Of a stretch of 5,409 nucleotides of DNA, positions 1 to 5,409 are shown piece by piece; position 1 is the stretch's first letter; every line of letters begins with the position of its first letter. The notes beneath the pieces were generated by a model. The model was given only the letters and a program-made list of their open reading frames with translations. It had not been told where the DNA came from and did not search any database. A program made the position numbers and the translations under genes. Source of the DNA: Methanobacteriota archaeon (GTDB taxonomy: Archaea; Methanobacteriota; Methanobacteria; Methanobacteriales; Methanobacteriaceae); contig JAEYQZ010000036.1 of assembly GCA_023409695.1 (NCBI GenBank), forward strand, positions 1 through 5,409. The letters are read 5' to 3'.

Positions 1-247
1 GCTTACCATAATCTATAAACTGCATTGTAACTTTTAAGGGACTTTCACCTATATTACAGCAAATTACGACCTCTCCTTCTTCTGATTCATAAGCATAATT
101 TACAATATTTACATATGCTTCTTCAATTGAAAGTTCCAGCTGCAGTCTTGCTTTCATAACGTAATCTACAGAGTCCAGCTGGTCACCTAAAAAATCCATC
201 ACTTTCTGCAGGTTTTCTATTTTTGCAGGTACTGTTAGTTTATTCAT
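1..247 (-). CDS. RsbW-like ATP-binding protein (anti-sigma factor/serine kinase family), 3' end outside window
   Basis: Only the first 82 codons are present; the frame runs off the left edge without a stop. The protein begins MNKLTVPAKIENLQKVMDFL, typical of short RsbW/SpoIIAB-like GHKL ATPases of about 130-145 residues. The N-box lies at 41-52 (IEEAYVNIVNYA, with Glu43 and Asn47 as the expected Mg-ATP residues), and the G1 box starts at 78-81 (IDYG, Asp79 and Gly81) just before the edge. The G2 box and lid are beyond the window. In the family such proteins phosphorylate a STAS partner and hold a target when the partner is phosphorylated. The partner here is presumably the STAS protein 55 bases upstream. 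The start is the only ATG, GTG or TTG codon in frame after the TAA at 269-271. The upstream Shine-Dalgarno match is weak (GATGGG), and a TATA-like box lies in the gap. There is no membrane segment in the visible part. Confidence 0.9.
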   Translation of the reverse strand, partial: MNKLTVPAKIENLQKVMDFLGDQLDSVDYVMKARLQLELSIEEAYVNIVNYAYESEEGEVVICCNIGESPLKVTMQFIDYGK

Positions 248-286
248 AAATACCCATCTTTTTTGTAATTACATCAAATACAACAT

Positions 287-294
287 TATATAAA
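287..294 (-). promoter_or_regulatory. Candidate archaeal TATA box (TTTATATA) before the free RsbW-like gene
   Basis: On the minus strand the gap between the STAS stop and the RsbW-like start reads TGCAAATTTATATAATG. TTTATATA is an exact match to the methanogen box A consensus, and the GCAAAT just upstream fits the TFB recognition element pattern RNWAAW. Transcription would be expected to begin about 25 bases downstream, near 262-266, leaving a leader of about 15-20 bases before the ATG at 247. This would let the last gene, and anything after it, be made without the NRPS. Caution: the gap is A+T rich, so a chance match is quite possible, and the gene can equally be served by read-through. Confidence 0.4.
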
Positions 295-302
295 TTTGCA
301 GC

Positions 303-611
303 TTATTTCATTCCTTCATTAATGGTTAAAATACTTGAAAATCCAGTAGCTTCAAAAATTTCCATAATTAAATCGTTTACGTTTTCAATTGCCATAGTTC
401 CCTGTTTATTCATTATTTTTTGAGTTGAAAGGACCACACGGAGTCCTGCACTTGAGATATATTTTAAGTCTTCAAAATCTAGGACCAGATCTGTCACATC
501 TGGAAGATCTTTTTTTAATTCTTCCTCTAATTCTGGTGCTGTGTTGGTGTCTAACCTACCATTTAATTTAATTGTCAACTTATCTTCTTCTAATATTTTA
601 TCTATGTCCAT
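303..611 (-). CDS. STAS-domain protein, anti-sigma factor antagonist type (SpoIIAA/RsbV-like)
   Basis: This 102-residue soluble protein is a single STAS domain, the usual length for SpoIIAA/RsbV. In that family the unphosphorylated form binds an RsbW-type kinase, phosphorylation on one serine breaks the complex, and a PP2C-type phosphatase resets it. What is seen: an opening strand with LNGRLDTNTAPELEEEL (16-32), the strand TDLVLDFEDLKYI (40-52) and the phosphorylation loop SSAGLRVV (53-60). By alignment with SpoIIAA, Ser54 takes the place of phospho-Ser58; the residue before it is Ser instead of Asp, a common variant. An in-frame TAA at 615-617, two codons above the ATG, and a strong AGGTGG site fix the start. 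It lies 33 bases after the exporter-ATPase gene and 55 bases before the free RsbW-like gene, so its likely partners are those two ATPase domains. In an archaeon its target cannot be a sigma factor; the real target is unknown. Confidence 0.93.
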   Translation of the reverse strand: MDIDKILEEDKLTIKLNGRLDTNTAPELEEELKKDLPDVTDLVLDFEDLKYISSAGLRVVLSTQKIMNKQGTMAIENVNDLIMEIFEATGFSSILTINEGMK

Positions 612-619
612 GATTTATT

Positions 620-625
620 CCACCT
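620..625 (-). promoter_or_regulatory. Ribosome-binding site of the STAS gene (AGGTGG)
   Basis: AGGTGG lies 8 bases before the ATG at 611. It is the strongest Shine-Dalgarno match in the window and suits the archaeal anti-Shine-Dalgarno sequence. Together with the in-frame TAA two codons above the ATG, it settles the start. It suggests that the STAS protein is translated more strongly than its neighbours, as would fit a protein that must titrate two ATPase partners (inference). Confidence 0.75.
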
Positions 626-644
626 GTAATTTAATTAATCAATC

Positions 645-2387
645 CTATCTCTTTATTGTAATAACTGTACTGTTTAAACCTATAAGTCTCGCATAACTTA
701 TATCATCTGCGATCTTTTGCAGCACCTCAATATTTTCAAATGAGTCTTTTTCTTCACAGGTATAAGTTGAAGGGTTAAATTCTTTTCCAGGGTCTTTAAA
801 AGCGATTGTTATCTCATTCTCTTCTATTTTCGATAAGATATCAATGCATTCTATTTCATTGTTGTTGAATTTTATTGTATTGACCGCCATTTCCTCAACT
901 GCCATGCCTATACGCAGTGCTACTTTTTCATCTACTCCCTGCTCTTTTGTAAAATCAATTAATTTCTGAGATAGTCCAACTACATCTTCAACTGAACTGT
1001 GTATAGTTACATCCAGTACGGGGGTATCCTTGTAATTCCCTAATAAGAAAAATCCTGAAAATTTTCCCCCTGAACGTTCAGATGTTATCTTAGTTGCAAA
1101 GTATATCATCAGGATTGTACCTATTTCCGCTATCACTAATGATATCCATATTCCATCAACTCCCATAATTCCCGAGAGGACATATGCACATACCACAGGA
1201 ATTAAAAGGCCTTCTGTTATTGAAATAGCAAATGATAGTTTTTTACGCTGTATCGCCTGAGTGTAAAACATCATTAAAAATGTTATACCAGTACCTATAA
1301 TACTGAATGAAAGTATCCGAAGAGCATTGATTCCCACAGCCATATCCGCAGGATCATTTACACCAAACAGGTTTAAGAGTAGAGATGGGAATGCCAGGAA
1401 TAATATTGTGAATGCAGTACCTGATGCTAGAACTATCTTTAAGGACCTTTCAATGGTGAATTTTACTCCAGAATAATCCTTTTCCTGGTAATATATAGAA
1501 GCTATAGGGGACATCGATTGAGCGGTTCCTATTAAAAAGATATATACCATGAACATGCTGTTGTAATAAACTGAAAAAGCTGTTAACCCCTGTTTACCTG
1601 CAACTAACGCTATGAATGTATTGATTAAGAACAGCTTTATAGTCAAAAACAGCTGCCCCGATGCTGATGGAAACCCTGAGGTTATAATATCATAAATTAA
1701 GGATAATTTACATTTTGCCAGAGATATGAAGCGCATTGTCCTATCTTTAGCAAAGAAATACTGCATTATGAATACAGTTCCAACTGCGTATCCTGATATT
1801 GTAGCAAGAGCTGCTCCACCTATATCCATACCAAAGCCTAAGATAAAAACCAGATCCAGTATAAGGTTCACCACATTTGAAATCAGAAGCGCATAAAAGG
1901 ATAGCCGAGGTTTACCATCTGCCCGTATAAAGTAGGCAATTCCCATTAAAACGAATAAGAAGGGTGATCCCAGGAAGTATACACCTAAAAATTTCTTAAC
2001 CAGTACTGCAAGTGCGGGATTAGTGGTGAGTGTGGCAACGATATTATCGAGAAAGATTATCCCAAATGCAGAGAACAAAATTCCAATAACCGCCAGCAAG
2101 GCCATTGAAAGAGTAAAATACATATCTGCCTTTTCTTCGTTTCGCTCTGCCTTTGAAACTGATACAAGCAGAGAACCCCCCAATCCAACCATCCAGTAGA
2201 TCAGGTTAATAAATGTGATTATGGGGGCAATTAGGGCCATAGCTGAAATATTAATAGGTCCCAAAGTGTTACCTACAATTAAAGTATCTATGAACGTGCT
2301 TGTGTTAATTGCCATAGACATAAGCAGGGTAGGCAAGAAAAATTCTTTAAACTTATCAGATATCAAATTGTAGTTTCTTTCGTACAT
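645..2387 (-). CDS. MATE-family multidrug/metabolite exporter with fused C-terminal RsbW-like ATPase domain
   Basis: This 580-residue membrane protein joins two units. Residues about 12-435 form a twelve-helix MATE antiporter, a family that exports small organic molecules in exchange for H+ or Na+. Visible family features are FIDTLIVGNTLG in helix 1 (Asp34), IRADGKPR after helix 4, and N174-x3-D178 with T196 downstream, the same spacing as Asn180/Asp184/Thr202 that I recall from Pyrococcus furiosus MATE. Residues about 455-580 form a GHKL-type ATPase domain like the anti-sigma kinase RsbW: N-box AVEEMAVNTIKF (496-507, Glu499 and Asn503), G1 box KDPGKEFNP (531-539, Asp532 and Gly534), and an RsbW-like final strand. 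The usual glycines of the ATP lid are not obvious at 550-558. A plain MATE protein is about 450 residues, so the tail is a true extra domain. An in-frame TGA at 2397-2399 and a GAGG site 7 bases upstream fix the start. Likely role: exporting the NRPS product under STAS control (inferred). Confidence 0.93.
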   Translation of the reverse strand: MYERNYNLISDKFKEFFLPTLLMSMAINTSTFIDTLIVGNTLGPINISAMALIAPIITFINLIYWMVGLGGSLLVSVSKAERNEEKADMYFTLSMALLAVIGILFSAFGIIFLDNIVATLTTNPALAVLVKKFLGVYFLGSPFLFVLMGIAYFIRADGKPRLSFYALLISNVVNLILDLVFILGFGMDIGGAALATISGYAVGTVFIMQYFFAKDRTMRFISLAKCKLSLIYDIITSGFPSASGQLFLTIKLFLINTFIALVAGKQGLTAFSVYYNSMFMVYIFLIGTAQSMSPIASIYYQEKDYSGVKFTIERSLKIVLASGTAFTILFLAFPSLLLNLFGVNDPADMAVGINALRILSFSIIGTGITFLMMFYTQAIQRKKLSFAISITEGLLIPVVCAYVLSGIMGVDGIWISLVIAEIGTILMIYFATKITSERSGGKFSGFFLLGNYKDTPVLDVTIHSSVEDVVGLSQKLIDFTKEQGVDEKVALRIGMAVEEMAVNTIKFNNNEIECIDILSKIEENEITIAFKDPGKEFNPSTYTCEEKDSFENIEVLQKIADDISYARLIGLNSTVITIKR

Positions 2388-2394
2388 TATAGGT

Positions 2395-2398
2395 CCTC
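2395..2398 (-). promoter_or_regulatory. Ribosome-binding site of the MATE-ATPase gene (GAGG)
   Basis: GAGG, within TGAGGACC, lies 7 bases before the ATG at 2387, in the 26-base gap after the NRPS stop. The in-frame TGA at 2397-2399 overlaps this site, so no longer start is possible. The short spacing supports co-transcription with the synthetase. Confidence 0.65.
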
Positions 2399-2413
2399 AG
2401 AGAAATTATGTTA

Positions 2414-5409
2414 TTAAGCTTTAAGTTTAACCCCTTTTGGTTCGTAATCAAAGAAATCCATCTCTTTAAGGTATTCTATAAACATCGCGATGTATTCATC
2501 ACTTATTAAAGGCCATTTGTACCCTAAACGGTACATTATCTGTATCGTATAATCATTTATAACCGGTACCAGAGCGCGACCTTTGCCTTTACCCATACCC
2601 ATAGCAGTGACAAGCCCTGAAATTGCTTCTTCTCTTGATTCATCTTCCATAGCCTGTGCAAAAGCAGCTTTAAATTCCTCTTCTTCTGCACCGGAAACGT
2701 TTAGTCCAAGTGAATTCATGATTTCTATAATATCTGCAATGTATATTTTATGATTATTATAAGCATGGAACACGACACACTCTTTAGGAGCTCTTGACAG
2801 GACTAAAATTGCCCTTGCAACACTATCTATCGGTGTGAGTTCAGTTTCTCCACCTAAAGCAGAGTAAGGTATTTTCTCAATTGCGCCATATGCTTTTAAT
2901 CGGTTTATGAACCCGTTGGTCTCGAAGTTAATCTGGAATTCACTGTCAGAGTGCCTTGCCATCAAGTTACCAACACGCATGATCTTACCTTTGAGCCCTT
3001 TTGTAACTGCTTCCAGTACAACACGCTCAGCTATGAATTTACTGCTGAGGTACTTATTATCCAGGGATTGGCCAATATACAACGTTTGTTCGTCAAATAT
3101 GGTGTCTAAAGGAGGGATATTATTTACACTTTCTCCGGCAACACTGGTTGTTGAAACCTGCACATATTTACATCCTTTTTCCAGGCAAAATTCAACTCCA
3201 TTAACAACTCCACCTATGTTGATGTCTTCAATTTGAGTTCCTGAAGCAAAATGCTTCACGTTTGCGGCACAATTTACCACAGTATCTACTGGAAGTTCTA
3301 AAGATTTTTCAAAGTCAGATTTATTTGTAATATCCCCCTCAATTATATGGATCCTTGAACCAAATAGATCCTCATAACTTTCACTGAAATAATAGAATAA
3401 AAGAGCTTTTAAACGTTCTTCGGCACTTGTACGTCTACCTTTCCTGAGCAAACAGTAAATAGATCCTTCTTCATTTTCTAAGAAATCACGTAGAACATGT
3501 ATTCCTAAAAATCCAGTGGCACCTGTAAGTAAAACATTTCCTAACTCTTCTTTTTCCCCATTTACAAAATTACGGGTGGTATTTTCACTTAAAACCCCAT
3601 TAATAGCATCATACGAATATTCAGTTATCTCTTTTACAGATTCACTTACAGATCCTTCTGCTCCAGTTATGAAATTAGCCAGTTCCCGAGGAGTTGGGTG
3701 CGCAAATACATCACCATACTTTATTTCATATCCCTGATTCATGGCTTCAATGGTAATTTTAGTCACCAGAAGAGATGTACCCCCTAATTCAAAGAAATCG
3801 TCAGTTGCACCTATTTGAGGCATGCCCAGTATATCTGCAAATGTTTCTGCAAAGAATTTTTCCATATCGTTTTCAGGTGCAGCATACTCTCTTTCAGACA
3901 GGACAGGTTCTGGAAGTGATTTTAGATCAGTTTTTCCGTTAAGGGTTTGGGGTAGTTCATCAAGCTGCATAAACACTGTTGGAACCATATACTTGGTTAA
4001 TTTCTTCTTTAATTCATCTTTTAAATTATCGCTGTCAATTTCACAGTCAGCTGAGAAGTAGGCGCATAAATGGTCGTTAGAATGGACTTTTTTAACCACT
4101 ACGGCTACAGATTTAATCCCTTCATATTCCGAAATTGAATTTTCAATTTCGCCAATTTCAATCCGGAGACCTCGAAGTTTAATCTGGTTATCTAAACGAC
4201 CTAAGATGGATACTTCCCCATTTTTCTCAAGTTTAGCAAAATCTCCAGATTTATAATAAGGCACTCCATCAATTTCAATGAACCTTTCACTGTTCAGCTC
4301 ATCTCTATTCCAGTAGCCCCTTCCAACTCCTGCACCTCCAATGTATAACTCACCCACAACACCTCGAGGTAAAGGGTTACCGTCCATATCCATGATCTTT
4401 TCAACCACGTTGAAGAGGGGTTTACCTACATTGATATTCTCATCTGAAATGATTTTTACGTTGCATCCAACTGTAGTTTCAGTTGGACCGTACTGGTTAA
4501 GTATAGCTAAGTTATCATATTCTGAAAGGGCATTCCAGAGCTGTAAAGGAAATGCTTCTCCACCTATAATCATTGCCTTACAATGGCCCATTGCTTTTCG
4601 TATATCTTCAAGCTCCAAATACTGCAGCAGTCTAGAAGGAGTTGTGCCAAATAATTCTGCTTTAGTTTTCTCAAATAACTTGGCAAGCTCTAATGGATTC
4701 TTTGTCTGTTCATCGTTGGCCAATACAAAGGCCATTCCATGCGTAAGTGGAATAAAAGTTTCCTGTACAAATGGGTCGAAAGCTACCGTTATTATTGATA
4801 GAGAAATATTTACTCTGCTGATTATATCCTGAATAAACTGGTTATCTGGATGATTTGAAATGAGGTTGGTTATATTTTCATGCTTTAACATTACACCTTT
4901 AGGTTTTCCTGTCGAGCCAGAAGTATAAATTAGATAACACAGGTTTTCAGGAGTCAATTCAGGATCTGGATTTTCTTCGTTCTCTTCTAAAAGTAATTCA
5001 TCCACATCCAGTGCATTAGGCAAGTTTTCTTTAGTTATAATATATTTTGCACTGCTGTCTTCCAGAACATGATTAATTCTTTCTTCAGGGTATTCGGGAT
5101 CAACAGGGATGAAAGCACAACCCGCCTTCACAATACCAAGCATCGAAGCAGTTAAACGGCTGTCACGTTTTAGCATAAACATTATTCTGTCTTCAACATT
5201 AATTCCCCGCTTAATCAATGCGTTTGCTATACGATTGGCTTTTCTGTTTAACTCATCGTAAGTAAATTCACCGTCTTCAGCGATTAAAGCAATTTTATCC
5301 CTGCTTTGTTCTACCTGTTTTTCAAAGAGCTTATTGAGTAATTTTTCTTCCACAGGTTTTATCTTGAAGTCTTCACGGTCCTCTTCAGCTACAATTGAGA
5401 TGTTCTTAA
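2414..5409 (-). CDS. Nonribosomal peptide synthetase, terminal module (adenylation-thiolation-thioester reductase), 5' end outside window
   Basis: This large cytosolic enzyme activates one amino acid, holds it on a carrier domain and releases the finished chain by reduction. Residues are numbered from the GTG at 5353. Adenylation domain, about 1-480: A1 FTYDELN (30-36), A2 (75-89), A3 YTSGSTGKPKGV (143-154), A4 FDPFVQE (192-198), A5 NQYGPTE (286-292), A7 YKSGD (367-371), A8 (385-404), A10 NGK with catalytic Lys474. Thiolation domain, about 490-565: FFELGGTSLL, phosphopantetheine Ser527. Thioester reductase, about 600-975: TGATGFLG NADPH loop (610-617), Thr735 in VSTTSV, and the Tyr768/Lys772 pair, a complete SDR-type triad. 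The frame stays open for 18 codons above the GTG to the window edge, and these codons read like the end of a condensation domain. The GTG has no Shine-Dalgarno, so it is probably an internal Val. The gene ends with tandem TAA codons, 26 bases before the exporter. Peptide aldehyde or alcohol release is inferred; the substrate is unknown. Confidence 0.96.
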   Translation of the reverse strand, partial: KNISIVAEEDREDFKIKPVEEKLLNKLFEKQVEQSRDKIALIAEDGEFTYDELNRKANRIANALIKRGINVEDRIMFMLKRDSRLTASMLGIVKAGCAFIPVDPEYPEERINHVLEDSSAKYIITKENLPNALDVDELLLEENEENPDPELTPENLCYLIYTSGSTGKPKGVMLKHENITNLISNHPDNQFIQDIISRVNISLSIITVAFDPFVQETFIPLTHGMAFVLANDEQTKNPLELAKLFEKTKAELFGTTPSRLLQYLELEDIRKAMGHCKAMIIGGEAFPLQLWNALSEYDNLAILNQYGPTETTVGCNVKIISDENINVGKPLFNVVEKIMDMDGNPLPRGVVGELYIGGAGVGRGYWNRDELNSERFIEIDGVPYYKSGDFAKLEKNGEVSILGRLDNQIKLRGLRIEIGEIENSISEYEGIKSVAVVVKKVHSNDHLCAYFSADCEIDSDNLKDELKKKLTKYMVPTVFMQLDELPQTLNGKTDLKSLPEPVLSEREYAAPENDMEKFFAETFADILGMPQIGATDDFFELGGTSLLVTKITIEAMNQGYEIKYGDVFAHPTPRELANFITGAEGSVSESVKEITEYSYDAINGVLSENTTRNFVNGEKEELGNVLLTGATGFLGIHVLRDFLENEEGSIYCLLRKGRRTSAEERLKALLFYYFSESYEDLFGSRIHIIEGDITNKSDFEKSLELPVDTVVNCAANVKHFASGTQIEDINIGGVVNGVEFCLEKGCKYVQVSTTSVAGESVNNIPPLDTIFDEQTLYIGQSLDNKYLSSKFIAERVVLEAVTKGLKGKIMRVGNLMARHSDSEFQINFETNGFINRLKAYGAIEKIPYSALGGETELTPIDSVARAILVLSRAPKECVVFHAYNNHKIYIADIIEIMNSLGLNVSGAEEEEFKAAFAQAMEDESREEAISGLVTAMGMGKGKGRALVPVINDYTIQIMYRLGYKWPLISDEYIAMFIEYLKEMDFFDYEPKGVKLKA

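Noticed and set aside
626..644. TTAATTAA palindrome in the exporter-STAS gap as an operator
   Set aside because: It is a short A+T palindrome in an A+T-rich gap with no second copy or neighbouring promoter, so chance is the simpler explanation.
2388..2413. Transcription terminator between the synthetase and the exporter
   Set aside because: The gap is only 26 bases, has no stem-loop or T-run on the minus strand, and contains the exporter's ribosome-binding site. Read-through is more likely.
2570..2605. Gly/Lys-rich GMGKGKG stretch in the reductase as a nucleotide-binding P-loop
   Set aside because: It does not fit GxxxxGK[ST], and it lies in the variable C-terminal substrate-binding part of the reductase, where low-complexity loops are usual. 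The real NADPH loop is TGATGFLG near the domain start.
2907..4832. Several plus-strand open frames (about 2907-3236, 3516-3737, 3822-4061, 4341-4832)
   Set aside because: They lie antisense inside the strongly conserved NRPS adenylation, carrier and reductase domains, their translations show no recognisable family, and they lack convincing ribosome-binding sites. They are shadows.
2414..5353. Reading the synthetase as a complete stand-alone A-T-R protein starting at GTG 5353
   Set aside because: The frame is open to the window edge with typical inter-domain linker sequence above the GTG, and no ribosome-binding site is visible, so the gene is called partial.

Overview
The window is a single block of four genes, all on the minus strand and read from right to left. 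They look like one transcription unit. The order of transcription is the C-terminal part of a nonribosomal peptide synthetase (NRPS, 2414-5409, running off the right edge), a MATE-family membrane exporter fused to an RsbW-like ATPase domain (645-2387), a small STAS protein of the anti-sigma-factor-antagonist type (303-611), and the first 82 codons of a free-standing RsbW-like ATPase (1-247, running off the left edge). The gaps are 26, 33 and 55 bases, and no terminator-like structure is visible in any of them.

The organism is probably a methanogenic archaeon of the Methanobacteriales, perhaps Methanobacterium-like. This is inference. The gene combination (NRPS with terminal reductase, MatE pump, STAS and RsbW-like proteins) resembles what I recall being described beside an NRPS gene of Methanobrevibacter ruminantium M1. 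Five sampled 60-base lines average about 37% G+C, which seems high for Methanobrevibacter and suits Methanobacterium better. The STAS gene has an AGGTGG ribosome-binding site, and the gap before the last gene holds a perfect TTTATATA archaeal-type TATA box. A low-GC Firmicute carrying a similar cluster cannot be excluded, because no informational gene is present.

The NRPS part carries the tail of an upstream, probably condensation, domain, then a complete adenylation domain, a thiolation (carrier) domain and a terminal NADPH-dependent thioester reductase. This is the chain-terminating module, and the reductase implies release of a peptide aldehyde or alcohol. The exporter is the obvious candidate to move the product or protect the producer. 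The STAS protein and the two RsbW-like domains (one soluble, one tethered to the exporter) form a partner-switching set. If the host is an archaeon it has no sigma factor, so these proteins must act on something else. The exporter-ATPase fusion suggests the switch acts directly on transport. That regulatory arrangement is the most interesting part of the window.

There are no RNA genes, mobile elements, repeats or CRISPR arrays that I can support, and no gene-free stretch reaches 300 bases. Open frames on the plus strand are shadows of the minus-strand genes.
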